A stretch of DNA of 64,000 nt. Source: Bradyrhizobium sp. CCBAU 51765 (GTDB lineage Bacteria; Pseudomonadota; Alphaproteobacteria; Rhizobiales; Xanthobacteraceae). The stretch is from NCBI RefSeq assembly GCF_015291725.1, contig NZ_CP030038.1, forward strand, positions 4,639,001 to 4,703,000, in the 5' to 3' direction. Positions within the stretch are counted from its first letter, which is position 1. Each line of letters starts with the position of its first letter. The notes under the pieces were generated by a model. The model saw only the letters and a list, made by a program, of their open reading frames with translations. It was not told the DNA's origin and made no database searches. The position numbers were made by a program, and so were the translations under genes. Shown piece by piece: positions 52,409 to 60,622 of this stretch.

Positions 52409-53679
52409 CGCTGGACCACCGGCGGAGAGGACTGCACCGCGCCCTGCCGGGCCGGCGCAGGATTGGCGGGACGAGTGGCCGGCGGTTTCTTCTGCTGGCT
52501 CGGCCGCGCCGGCGTGGTCGCGGTCGGCGTATCGGCGGCCGCCGGCGCGCTGCCCGCCGGCGGCTGCGCCTCCTCGGCCGGCTCGACCGTGTCGTTCTGG
52601 ATCTGCTTTTCCATCGCGCGGAGCTTCGCGACGTTCTTCTGATGCGCGTCGTAGGTCTCGGTGAAGGCATGCCCGCCGGTGCCGTCCGCGACGAAATAGA
52701 GGTCGCGGGTGCGGGCCGGATTGGCGGCGGCCTCGAGCGAGGCCCGGCCCGGATTGGAGATCGGACCCGGCGGCAGGCCCTCGATCACATAGGTGTTGTA
52801 GGGCGAGGGCTGCGTGATCTCGCTGCGCTTGATCGGCCGGCCCAGCGTGCCCTTGCCGCCGACGAGGCCGTAGATGATCGTCGGATCGGACTGCAGCTTG
52901 ATCCTCTGCTTCAATCGGTTGACGAACACCGCGGCGACCCGGCTGCGCTCGTCGGGCTTGCCGGTTTCCTTTTCGACGATGGACGCCAGCGTGACCAGCT
53001 GCTCCGGCGTCTTGACCGGAATGTCCGGACTGCGGCGCTCCCAGATCTCGGCCAGCACGCGCTTGTGCGCCTGCTGCATGCGCTGGACCACCTGCTCGCG
53101 CGGTGTGCCGCGCGGGAACTTGTAGGTCTCCGGCAACAGCGTGCCCTCGCGCGGCAGCTCGCGCACGCTGCCGGTGAAGATGTCGTTGTCGGACAGCCGC
53201 GCCACGATCTGCTCGGAGGTAAGACCTTCCGGAATCGTGACGGCGTGCTGCACCACCTTGCCCTCGACGATGGTGGCGATGACGTCGCGCAGCGACGCGT
53301 TCTTCTGGAACGAATACTCACCCGGCTTGAGGTCCGAACTCGCCTTCAACGCGGCGACGCTGGCGATGAACACCCAGGGATTGATGTCGGTCACCCCTTC
53401 CCTGTTCAGGGTCTCGGCGATGTCACGCTTGCCCGCGCGCTGCGGGATGTTGACGATCTTGTCCTCCGTGAGCGGCCCGGGTGCTTCGAGCAGCTGCCGG
53501 CCGTAATAATAGACGCCGCCGGCGCCGAGCATGGTGATCAGCAGAAGGGTGATGATGGCGTTGCCGACGATCACGAGCGGATTGCGCGCGCGGTCCGATC
53601 GCTTGGGCGGCGGCGGGAGCTGCTCGGGCTCGAGCGCTGCCCGCGGACTCCGGGGTGAAATGGGCGGCCTTTCACTCAT
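52405..53679 (-). CDS. mltG: Endolytic murein transglycosylase MltG
   Basis: Inner-membrane enzyme that cuts nascent glycan strands and limits their length, 424 residues. A basic cytosolic N-terminus is followed by one transmembrane helix (VIVGNAIITLLLITMLGAGG), a LysM-like subdomain (ITEDKIVNIPQ region) and the YceG catalytic domain. LASIVEKETGKPDERSRVAA holds the catalytic Glu. QSDPTIIYGL and SPYNTYVIEGLPPGPISNPG match. A Pro/Ala/Thr tail of about 70 residues (PAAADTPTATTPARP) is unusual and ends at a stop codon supplied by the palindromic repeat. The fab cluster lies upstream. Confidence 0.95.
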   Translation of the reverse strand: MSERPPISPRSPRAALEPEQLPPPPKRSDRARNPLVIVGNAIITLLLITMLGAGGVYYYGRQLLEAPGPLTEDKIVNIPQRAGKRDIAETLNREGVTDINPWVFIASVAALKASSDLKPGEYSFQKNASLRDVIATIVEGKVVQHAVTIPEGLTSEQIVARLSDNDIFTGSVRELPREGTLLPETYKFPRGTPREQVVQRMQQAHKRVLAEIWERRSPDIPVKTPEQLVTLASIVEKETGKPDERSRVAAVFVNRLKQRIKLQSDPTIIYGLVGGKGTLGRPIKRSEITQPSPYNTYVIEGLPPGPISNPGRASLEAAANPARTRDLYFVADGTGGHAFTETYDAHQKNVAKLRAMEKQIQNDTVEPAEEAQPPAGSAPAAADTPTATTPARPSQQKKPPATRPANPAPARQGAVQSSPPVVQR

Positions 53680-53804
53680 CGAGACAACCTGAATCCTGCC
53701 GGTTCAATCGCGGCCGACAATCGCTTGCCCTGCCAAAATGCACGCGCCCACGTCCATGACTATCGCCGAATGCGGCAAAACGGTGGTTTCGTCTCAAACG
53801 CAAA

Positions 53805-55070
53805 CTAACTGGCCAAGCGGCGGAAGATCACCGACGCATTGGTACCGCCAAAACCAAAAGAGTTCGATAACGCGACGTTGACCTCACGCTCCTTCGACTT
53901 GTGCGGCACGAGATCAATTGCAGTCTCGACCGAGGGATTGTCGAGGTTGATCGTTGGCGGCACGACGTTATCGCGAATCGCGAGAATCGCGAAGATCGCT
54001 TCGATCGCACCGGCTGCGCCGAGCAGATGGCCGGTCGACGACTTGGTCGAGGACATCGCAACCTTGGAGGCGGCATTGCCGAGCAGACGCTCGACCGCGC
54101 CGAGCTCGATCTCGTCGCCGAGCGGCGTCGAGGTGCCGTGCGCGTTGATGTAGTCGAGATCGGACGGCGTGAGGCCGGCGCGCTTCAGCGCCGCCAACAT
54201 GCTGCGGAAGCCGCCATCGCCGTCGGGCGACGGCGAGGTGATGTGATAGGCGTCGCCCGAGAGGCCATAGCCGATCACCTCGGCGTAGATCCTGGCGCCG
54301 CGGCGCCTGGCGTGATCGAGCTCTTCCAGCACGAGGACGCCGGCGCCCTCGCCCATCACGAAACCATCGCGGTCCTTGTCATAGGGACGCGAGGCCTTCT
54401 CGGGTGTCTCGTTGAAACCGGTGGAGAGCGCGCGCGCGGCGTTGAAGCCGGCAATGCCGATGCGGCTGATCGGCGACTCGGCGCCGCCTGCGACCATCAC
54501 ATCGGCATCGCCGAGTGCGATCAGGCGGGCAGCATCGCCGACCGCGTGCGCGCCGGTCGAGCAGGCCGTGACCACGGCATGGTTCGGCCCCTTCAGCCCG
54601 TGCGCGATCGAGACGTAGCCGGAGGCGAGATTGATCAGGCGGCCCGGAATGAAGAACGGCGACACCCGGCGCGGTCCGCGCTCCTTCAGGAGGATGGCGG
54701 TTTCGGCAATGCCGTTGAGGCCGCCGATGCCGGACCCGATCATGGTGCCGGTCGCGCACTTGTCCTCTTCAGTCGCGGGATGCCAGTTGGCATCCTCGAG
54801 CGCCTGGCCGGCCGCGGCCATGCCGAAGATGATGAAGTCGTCGACCTTGCGCTGGTCCTTCGGCTCCATCCACGTGTCGGGATTGAAGCTGCCGTTGGTC
54901 CCGTCGCCGCGCACCACCGTGCAGGCGATCTTGGTCTGAAGATCGGAGACATCGAAGCTCTCGATCCTGCGCGCACCGCTTTCGCCGTTGAGGATCCGCT
55001 TCCAGGTCGGTTCGACGCCACAGCCGAGTGGCGAGACCATGCCGAGGCCTGTGACGACAACTCGCCTCAT
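53805..55070 (-). CDS. fabF: 3-oxoacyl-ACP synthase II (KAS II)
   Basis: Elongates acyl-ACP with malonyl-ACP in type II fatty-acid synthesis, 421 residues. VVVTGLGMVSPLGCGVEPTW opens the thiolase fold. The active-site Cys is in VVTACSTGAHAVGDAARL, and the two His in NAHGTSTPLGD and KSSTGHLLGAAGA. The ending FGFGGTNASVIFR is typical. It is 107 bp downstream of acpP on the same strand. Confidence 0.97.
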   Translation of the reverse strand: MRRVVVTGLGMVSPLGCGVEPTWKRILNGESGARRIESFDVSDLQTKIACTVVRGDGTNGSFNPDTWMEPKDQRKVDDFIIFGMAAAGQALEDANWHPATEEDKCATGTMIGSGIGGLNGIAETAILLKERGPRRVSPFFIPGRLINLASGYVSIAHGLKGPNHAVVTACSTGAHAVGDAARLIALGDADVMVAGGAESPISRIGIAGFNAARALSTGFNETPEKASRPYDKDRDGFVMGEGAGVLVLEELDHARRRGARIYAEVIGYGLSGDAYHITSPSPDGDGGFRSMLAALKRAGLTPSDLDYINAHGTSTPLGDEIELGAVERLLGNAASKVAMSSTKSSTGHLLGAAGAIEAIFAILAIRDNVVPPTINLDNPSVETAIDLVPHKSKEREVNVALSNSFGFGGTNASVIFRRLAS

Positions 55071-55177
55071 ATCCGAAAACTCCGCATCGAAAGACTCACG
55101 GCCAATAACAAGAAACCGGCTGACCGCTGCGAAGCGGCCCGTCCGGTTTCAATGTTGTCCCCGCGAAAATGAAGAGC

Positions 55178-55417
55178 TTAGCTCTTCGCGTTCTTCTCGA
55201 GAAACTTCGTGGCGTCGCCGACGGTGAGAATCGTTTCCGCAGCGTCGTCCGGAATCTCGCAACCGAATTCCTCTTCGAACGCCATCACCAGCTCGACGGT
55301 ATCCAGACTGTCGGCGCCGAGGTCGTCGATGAAGCTCGCGTTGTCGACAACCTTCTCGGGCTCAACACCAAGGTGTTCGACCACGATCTTCTTAACCCGC
55401 TCGCCAATGTCACTCAT
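55178..55417 (-). CDS. acpP: Acyl carrier protein
   Basis: Small acidic carrier of fatty-acyl intermediates, 79 residues. The 4'-phosphopantetheine attachment Ser is in DLGADSLDTVELVMAFEEEF. SDIGERVKKIVVEHLGVEPE opens the helix bundle. ATG 55417 has GAGG nine bases upstream. It is the main ACP between fabG and fabF. Confidence 0.98.
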   Translation of the reverse strand: MSDIGERVKKIVVEHLGVEPEKVVDNASFIDDLGADSLDTVELVMAFEEEFGCEIPDDAAETILTVGDATKFLEKNAKS

Positions 55418-55726
55418 TGCTTAACCTCGTGTTGTTCCCTGTAGACCCGACCCCCCGGGACGATACGAGCCGTCGTGGTCGTTTGACTGCCTTCGCTTAC
55501 GAACTTGATTTGGCCCATCCTAACCGATGCAGGCCCGGCGAACGACGGCCAAAGGCTCCGCATCGCCAATATACAGGGTTTCAAAAACCTGCAATGGCGT
55601 TCTTTGCCCATCCGTTGAAGGTCCGGTTATCATACTTCAATTGCCTTGACTACAAGCCTCATTTCGCTCCGGAAACGGCCGTTTGCCGCATCCGGCACCG
55701 CCTTGACGGCAGTGCGGCACGAGGCG
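55418..55726. other. Intergenic region between fabG and acpP
   Basis: 309 bp with the acpP promoter and no supported gene. A hairpin-like inverted repeat CAGGGTTT-CAA-AAACCTG occurs near 55576-55593, possibly a regulator site or weak terminator of fabG. The convergent/overlapping ORFs here are noncoding in composition. Confidence 0.45.
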
Positions 55727-56464
55727 TCAGATCATGGCCATGCCGCCGTTGACGTGGATGGTCTGCCCGGTGACATAGGATGCTTCGTTCGAACTCAGGT
55801 AGACCGCAGCTGCCGCAATGTCTTCGGGCGTCCCCAGGCGGGCAGCCGGAACCTTGGTTAGAATCGTTTCACGCTGCTTGTCGTTGAGCGCATCCGTCAT
55901 CGGCGTCTTGATGAAGCCGGGCGCGATGCAGTTCGCGGTGACGCCACGCTTGGCGTATTCGGCACCCAGCGTCTTGATCATGCCGATCAGGCCTGCCTTC
56001 GACGCAGTATAATTGCCCTGCCCCGGATTGCCGGTGACACCGACCACGGAGGTGATGGCGATGATGCGGCCGAAGCGCTTGCGCATCATCAGCTTGGTCG
56101 CGGCGCGCGCCAGGCGGAAGGTCGCGGTCAGATTGACATTGATGACCTCGTCCCAGTCCTCGTCACGGAGTTGCACGAAGAGGTTGTCGCGCGTGATGCC
56201 CGCGTTGGCGACGAGAATGTCGACCTGGCCCATCGCAGCTTCTGCAGCCGGCACCAGCGCCTCGACCTCGTCGGCCTTGGAAAGATTGCAGGGCAGCACA
56301 TGGGCGCGCTCGCCGAGCTTGCCCGCAAGCTCGTCCAGCACTTCCTTCCGCGTCCCCGATATCGCGACGGTGGCGCCCTGCGCGTGCAGCGCCTGCGCGA
56401 TCGCGCCGCCGATGCCGCCGGTCGCGCCGGTGACGAGCGCCTTTCGGCCAGTCAGATCGAACAT
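55727..56464 (-). CDS. fabG: 3-oxoacyl-ACP reductase
   Basis: NADPH-dependent reductase of fatty-acid elongation, 245 residues, SDR family. Cofactor motif KALVTGATGGIGGAIAQAL (TGxxxGIG). NAGITRDNLFVQL and the catalytic Ser...Tyr-x3-Lys in ITSVVGVTGNPGQGNYTASK are exact. CIAPGFIKTPMTDALN is the substrate loop. ATG 56464 has GGAGGA seven bases upstream, directly beside palindromic repeat copy 3. Confidence 0.97.
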   Translation of the reverse strand: MFDLTGRKALVTGATGGIGGAIAQALHAQGATVAISGTRKEVLDELAGKLGERAHVLPCNLSKADEVEALVPAAEAAMGQVDILVANAGITRDNLFVQLRDEDWDEVINVNLTATFRLARAATKLMMRKRFGRIIAITSVVGVTGNPGQGNYTASKAGLIGMIKTLGAEYAKRGVTANCIAPGFIKTPMTDALNDKQRETILTKVPAARLGTPEDIAAAAVYLSSNEASYVTGQTIHVNGGMAMI

Positions 56465-56477
56465 CGATAACTCCTCC

Positions 56478-56570
56478 AAAGCACGCCCCGGAAAAATGCG
56501 CAGCGGTTTTCCGGAAAGATCGTGCGTCAACTCGAGAACTCAAGCGCGGCGACCATTCATCGCGCTTCAA
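56478..56570 (+). repeat. Palindromic intergenic repeat, copy 3 (diverged)
   Basis: About 93 bp filling almost the whole fabD-fabG spacer. It keeps GCGCAGCGGTTTTCCGGAAA and the GCGCGG...CATCGCGCTT half but is diverged and shorter. It overlaps the fabD stop (56567-56569) and touches the fabG ribosome-binding site. Orientation is the same as copy 1. Confidence 0.65.
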
Positions 56571-57526
56571 GCCTGCTTCGCAGCGGCCAATGCATCCCTG
56601 GCGGCGGCAATATCGTTCGGACCGCCGACCGCAACGCCCACGGCACCGTCCGCGATGCGCTTGACGAGACCTGTCAGCACCTTGCCGGCGCCGATCTCGA
56701 AGAAGCGGGTGACGCCCTGCCCGGCCATGTAAGCGACCGACTCGCGCCAGCGCACGGTGCCGGTGACCTGCTCGACCAGGCGGCGGCGGATCTCGTCGGG
56801 ATCGGTGATGGCGCTCGCCAGCACGTTCGACACCAGCGGCGCGGCAGGCGACTTGATCGTGACCTTCGACAACGCCTCCGCCATGGCGTCCGCAGCAGGC
56901 TGCATCAGCTTGCAATGGAACGGCGCGGACACCGGCAGCAACATCGCGCGCTTGGCGCCCTTGGCCTTGGCGATCTCGACGGCGCGATCGACCGCGGCCT
57001 TGTCGCCCGAGACCACCACCTGCCCGCCGCCATTGTCGTTGGCGGCCTGGCAGACCTGCCCCTGCGCCGCCTCGCTGGCGACCTCCATGGCGGCTTCATA
57101 GTCGAGACCGAGCAGCGCGGCCATCGCGCCGGCGCCGACCGGGACGGCCTTTTGCATTGCGAGACCGCGCGTGCGAAGCAGACGGGCGGTATCCGAAACC
57201 GTCAGGCTGCCGGCCGCGGCCAGCGCCGAATATTCACCAAGCGAATGACCTGCGACGAAGGCAGCATCTCGTCCCACGGAAAAACCCGCCTCGGCCTCCA
57301 GGACGCGCAGCGTGGCGACGGACACCGCCATCAGCGCCGGCTGGGCGTTCTCGGTGAGCTGGAGGGTTTCGGCCGGACCTTCCCAGATGGTGGCCGTCAG
57401 CTTCTCGCCAAGCGCGGCATCGACCTCGTCGAACACGGCGCGCGCCACCGGAAAGGCGTCGGCCAGGGCCTTGCCCATGCCGACCGCCTGGGAACCCTGC
57501 CCAGGAAATGTGAATGCAGCCGTCAT
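56567..57526 (-). CDS. fabD: Malonyl-CoA:ACP transacylase
   Basis: Transfers malonyl from CoA to ACP, 319 residues. TAAFTFPGQGSQAVGMGKAL is the N-terminal motif and VAGHSLGEYSALAAAGSLTV carries the catalytic Ser. LPVSAPFHCKLMQPAADAMA contains the second active-site His. VTRFFEIGAGKVLTGLVKRI is typical of the end. ATG 57526 with GGGAG upstream is preferred over the 57616 frame start. It is first of the fabD-fabG-acpP-fabF-mltG-yicC-gmk block. Confidence 0.97.
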   Translation of the reverse strand: MTAAFTFPGQGSQAVGMGKALADAFPVARAVFDEVDAALGEKLTATIWEGPAETLQLTENAQPALMAVSVATLRVLEAEAGFSVGRDAAFVAGHSLGEYSALAAAGSLTVSDTARLLRTRGLAMQKAVPVGAGAMAALLGLDYEAAMEVASEAAQGQVCQAANDNGGGQVVVSGDKAAVDRAVEIAKAKGAKRAMLLPVSAPFHCKLMQPAADAMAEALSKVTIKSPAAPLVSNVLASAITDPDEIRRRLVEQVTGTVRWRESVAYMAGQGVTRFFEIGAGKVLTGLVKRIADGAVGVAVGGPNDIAAARDALAAAKQA

Positions 57527-57699
57527 CGGCGCTCCCTGCTTGTCGGGCATGGTCCCTGCGAGAACCGGCAGCCGATTACGCACGGCCTTAGGCCATGGTT
57601 CCGGATCATGCTCCAAAGGGGGCCGTAGACACCGTCCGGGGCTGCACTGTCAAGCCGAGATGGAGGCTTCGACCAGCATTCAACGGGGAATGCGCCCCC

Positions 57700-58725
57700 T
57701 CAAAACCCGCCGGCGGTCTGGTTGGCATCGACGTCCGCCCCGGCCTGCGCGCGGCGCGCACTGTTGACGAGTTGCCCCGGCCGATCCTCGCGGTTCGGCC
57801 TGGCCGTCGCCAGCCGCAGCACCGCCGCGTAATTCGGCTGCACTTCCATGCGGCCGGCATATCGGCTCTCACTGAGGAGGCGATGCACCTTAGGCAGATT
57901 GTAGCAGGGCACGTAGAACAAGAGATGATGCTCGAGGTGATAGTTCACGTAGTACGGCGCGATGAACAGGCGCTCGAGGAGATTGGCATGCGTGGTGCGG
58001 GTATTGCGCAGGGGATCGCTGCTATCGGGGACGACGGCGTGCTCTGCAATGTTGCGAATGCGGGTGATGACCATCATCCAGGTCAGGAGCGGCACCAGCC
58101 ATAGCAGCGGATAGGCCCACCACACGCCAGCCGCAGCGAGCGCCGCAAACATGATCGCGTTGACGATACATTGCGGGCCAAGCTTCTCCCAGAAATGCGC
58201 CGCACGCTGCCGCCACGGCCAGTCCCTTGGCCCGAGCGCGTTGAGCAGTTGCGCCTTGCGCTGCTGGTAGCCCGTCTGGCCGGTGATGTCGCGAATGAAC
58301 TTGCGGCGATAGCTCAGCCTGGTGATCGGAAACGGCGCCGACAGCACGAGATCAGGGTCGTCCTCCTGCTGGGTGCGCGCATGATGCTGCAGGTGATAGC
58401 GCCGGTAGCTGCGCGTCTCCGCAAACAGCGGATAGGCGCAGAACCACTGGCTCAGCGCCAGATTGGTCTTCTCGTCGGCGGACAGGCAGCCATGTGCACC
58501 GTCATGCATCAGGATCGCAAGGCCGAGCTGGCGCGAGCCGATGATGGCGACGGCGAGCACGTAGGTGATCGGATTGGGCCACCACGCGACCAAGGCGATC
58601 GCTCCTGATATCAGCGCCCAGGCGTGCGCGATGAGCGCAACACCTTTCCATGTCGCGCGCTGGCGCACGTCGGCCAATTGATCGTCGGTCAGGAAATCGC
58701 GGGCACGCATGCGAAGCGCGGTCAT
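57700..58725 (-). CDS. Membrane fatty acid desaturase
   Basis: A 341-residue non-heme diiron membrane protein. The three His boxes are MHDGAHGCL, YHLQHHART and NYHLEHHLLFYVPCYN, ligands of the diiron centre. Hydrophobic spans include VALIAHAWALISGAIALVAW and MFAALAAAGVWWAYPLLWLV. It is coupled to the TetR gene 3 bp upstream on the same strand. The substrate (phospholipid acyl chains or another lipid) is not determined. The final 35 residues are divergent and basic. Confidence 0.92.
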   Translation of the reverse strand: MTALRMRARDFLTDDQLADVRQRATWKGVALIAHAWALISGAIALVAWWPNPITYVLAVAIIGSRQLGLAILMHDGAHGCLSADEKTNLALSQWFCAYPLFAETRSYRRYHLQHHARTQQEDDPDLVLSAPFPITRLSYRRKFIRDITGQTGYQQRKAQLLNALGPRDWPWRQRAAHFWEKLGPQCIVNAIMFAALAAAGVWWAYPLLWLVPLLTWMMVITRIRNIAEHAVVPDSSDPLRNTRTTHANLLERLFIAPYYVNYHLEHHLLFYVPCYNLPKVHRLLSESRYAGRMEVQPNYAAVLRLATARPNREDRPGQLVNSARRAQAGADVDANQTAGGF

Positions 58726-58728
58726 GGC

Positions 58729-59433
58729 CTAACCCTCTCCATTCGAATCGCTGGATTCGCCTGCCTCCTCGACGAGACGCAGGCGCGCGGTGTCGCCGGT
58801 GGATCTCGCCTGCTCGCCCAGCAGGCGCAGCATCTCGGCGCAGAGCTCCTCGGGCGAACGGCCCATGGCATAGCCTTCGAGAATGACGCCGATGGCGACG
58901 GCCCAGAACCGCCGCGAGCTTTCGTCGGGCGCGCGCAGGGAGCGCCAGCCGTGCCGCGCCACCTGGCTCGCATAGGCGCGCGCGCCTTCGCCGTGCAGGC
59001 GCTCGATGGTCCGCTCCACCAACGGTGCGAGATCCTGACGACGACGCGTCAATGTCAGCGCTTCCGCGAAGAAAACGACCGAATCGCTCGCCGTGACCGT
59101 CGCGGTCAGCGCGTGGGTATATTCCCGCGGCGTGCGCGCCTTCAGGGCCGCCTGCTCGGTGGCGCGCGCCAGGTACAACAGATCGCGGCAGGCGCATTCG
59201 ACGAACAGCGCCTCCTTGGTGCGGAAGTAATAGGTGATCTGGCTCGGGAACGCGTCCGCGGCAGCCGCGATGTCGGTGATTGCCGTGCCGGACAGCCCCC
59301 GCTCCCGAAACAGTGGGCTCGCGGCATCCAAGAGCAACGACCGCATTTTACGGCCGGCCGAGCGCGTCGCGCGCGCGGCGTGCTTGGGGTCACCTGCCGC
59401 CTCGAGCGGCCCGCGGGCCGAGCCTTCTGCCAT
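58729..59433 (-). CDS. TetR family transcriptional regulator of the desaturase
   Basis: A 234-residue repressor. The N-terminal HTH is LLLDAASPLFRERGLSGTAI, TDIAAAADAFPSQITYYFRT, KEALFVECACRDLLYLARAT, a clear TetR domain. The C-terminal ligand domain is helical. ATG 59433 has GAGGACC upstream; the frame begins earlier at 59472 inside the operator. A perfect 27-bp palindrome lies 19 bp upstream. It is cotranscribed with the desaturase, which it probably represses in response to acyl-CoA. Ligand unproven. Confidence 0.92.
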   Translation of the reverse strand: MAEGSARGPLEAAGDPKHAARATRSAGRKMRSLLLDAASPLFRERGLSGTAITDIAAAADAFPSQITYYFRTKEALFVECACRDLLYLARATEQAALKARTPREYTHALTATVTASDSVVFFAEALTLTRRRQDLAPLVERTIERLHGEGARAYASQVARHGWRSLRAPDESSRRFWAVAIGVILEGYAMGRSPEELCAEMLRLLGEQARSTGDTARLRLVEEAGESSDSNGEG

Positions 59434-59451
59434 GGAGGGTCCTCTTCGTCG

Positions 59452-59478
59452 ATTTGTTTGTATGACATACAAACAAAT
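59452..59478. promoter_or_regulatory. Perfect 27-bp palindrome, TetR operator candidate
   Basis: Arms ATTTGTTTGTATG and CATACAAACAAAT (13 bp each) are exactly complementary around a single central A. It ends 19 bp before the TetR start codon, so binding would block the TetR-desaturase promoter. Perfect symmetry of this length is very unlikely by chance. Confidence 0.85.
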
Positions 59479-59557
59479 TGGTCAAGCGGATATGGTATGG
59501 CAGGGTGGTCCGGTTTCGCCGGCGCGGGATCGGGGCCGAAACCTGCCCCCCCAAAAC

Positions 59558-59585
59558 TTGCAAAGCCGGCCAAAATCCGTATAAG
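59558..59585 (+). promoter_or_regulatory. Candidate sigma-70 promoter of rpsF
   Basis: TTGCAA at 59558-59563, 16-bp spacer and TATAAG at 59580-59585. It precedes the rpsF start by about 190 bp, leaving a long leader. Consensus fit is good for an alphaproteobacterium. Confidence 0.4.
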
Positions 59586-59776
59586 GCGCGCATCCGCAGA
59601 CCCCGGCCGGGAGCTGAACGGACGGTCTCAGCAAATCATTCGTGATTTTGGTGTGGCAGGGCCAGTCGGCCCGTCGTCCCGTGTTTCCGCCTTCTGAGCT
59701 TCATCCCAGAGTCCTTTCCGAAGGTCTCTTAAGGGCTTGACGCCGGGCGATGCGCCAACATGAGGAAAGGACTTCC

Positions 59777-60244
59777 ATGCCTCTTTACGAGCATGTTTTT
59801 CTTGCGCGCCAGGACGCGAGCCCGCAGCAGGTCGAAGAGCTGACTGCGCAGATGACCGGAATCGTCGAAGGCCTCGGCGGCAAGGTCACCAAGACCGAGA
59901 ATTGGGGCGTACGCTCCCTCACCTACCGCATGAACAAGAACCGCAAGGCGCACTTCGTGCTGCTCAACATCGACGCGCCGTCCGCGGCGATCGCCGAGAT
60001 CGAGCGCCAGGAGCGCATCAGCGAAGACGTGATCCGCTATCTCAGCGTCCGCGTCGAGGAGCTCGAGGAAGGCCCGTCCGCGATGATGCGCAAGGCCGAT
60101 CGCGATCGCGAGCGTGACGATCGCGGCGGCGGCTTCCGCGGCGAGCGCGAAGGCGGCTTCCGGGGCGACCGCGAGGGCGGTTTCCGCGGCGATCGCGGTC
60201 CGCGCCGTCCGCGCGACGAAGCTGAAACCACGGATGGGGAGTAA
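59777..60244 (+). CDS. rpsF: 30S ribosomal protein S6
   Basis: Binds 16S rRNA with S18, 155 residues. MPLYEHVFLARQDASPQQVE, NWGVRSLTYRMNKNRKAHFV and VIRYLSVRVEELEEGPSAMM are the S6 core. After about residue 105 an Arg/Gly-rich tail follows with three RGG-like units (RGGGFRGERE, GGFRGDRE, GGFRGDRG), ending DEAETTDGE. The core is standard; the RG repeat tail is longer than in E. coli, where the tail is acidic. GAGGAAAGG is its ribosome-binding site. It is followed after 5 bp by rpsR. Confidence 0.97.
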   Translation: MPLYEHVFLARQDASPQQVEELTAQMTGIVEGLGGKVTKTENWGVRSLTYRMNKNRKAHFVLLNIDAPSAAIAEIERQERISEDVIRYLSVRVEELEEGPSAMMRKADRDRERDDRGGGFRGEREGGFRGDREGGFRGDRGPRRPRDEAETTDGE

Positions 60245-60249
60245 GAATA

Positions 60250-60489
60250 ATGGCTGAAGCTGGTGCACGTCGCCCGTTTTTCCGTCGTCGCAAGAGCTGC
60301 CCGTTCACGGGCGCCAATGCGCCGAAGATCGACTATAAGGACTCCAAGCTGCTGATGCGTTACGTCTCCGAGCGCGGCAAGATCGTGCCGAGCCGCATCA
60401 CCGCGGTGTCCGCAAAGAAGCAGCGTGAACTCGCCCGCGCCATCAAGCGCGCGCGCTTCCTGGGCCTCCTGCCCTACGTCATTCGCTGA
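60250..60489 (+). CDS. rpsR: 30S ribosomal protein S18
   Basis: A 79-residue partner of S6 on the 30S platform. RRPFFRRRKSCPFTGANAPK, IDYKDSKLLMRYVSERGKIV and VPSRITAVSAKKQRELARAI are the whole conserved protein. The rpsF-rpsR spacing of five bases indicates one transcript. Confidence 0.98.
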   Translation: MAEAGARRPFFRRRKSCPFTGANAPKIDYKDSKLLMRYVSERGKIVPSRITAVSAKKQRELARAIKRARFLGLLPYVIR

Positions 60490-60622
60490 TACGACCAATT
60501 CGACCGGCGGCCGCGGGCCGCCGGTCGTGACTTTTTCGAACTCATAAGGCTTCCGGGTCGTCCGGTCGCCGATGGTTGGGGCAAACGACGCCTCTAACCG
60601 CTCGAAGGGAGCGGGACAGCTG

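Larger units (their letters stand above)
59434..59776. other. Divergent region with TetR operator and rpsF promoter
   Basis: 343 bp without a gene. It holds the 27-bp palindrome at 59452-59478 and, further right, a sigma-70-like pair TTGCAA (59558-59563) and TATAAG (59580-59585) separated by 16 bp, a likely rpsF promoter. Nothing else coding is seen. Confidence 0.6.

Noticed and set aside
60110..60215. Regular GGCGGCTTCCG-like repeats resembling a CRISPR-style array
   Set aside because: They encode the in-frame RGGGFRG repeats of S6 and have no spacers.
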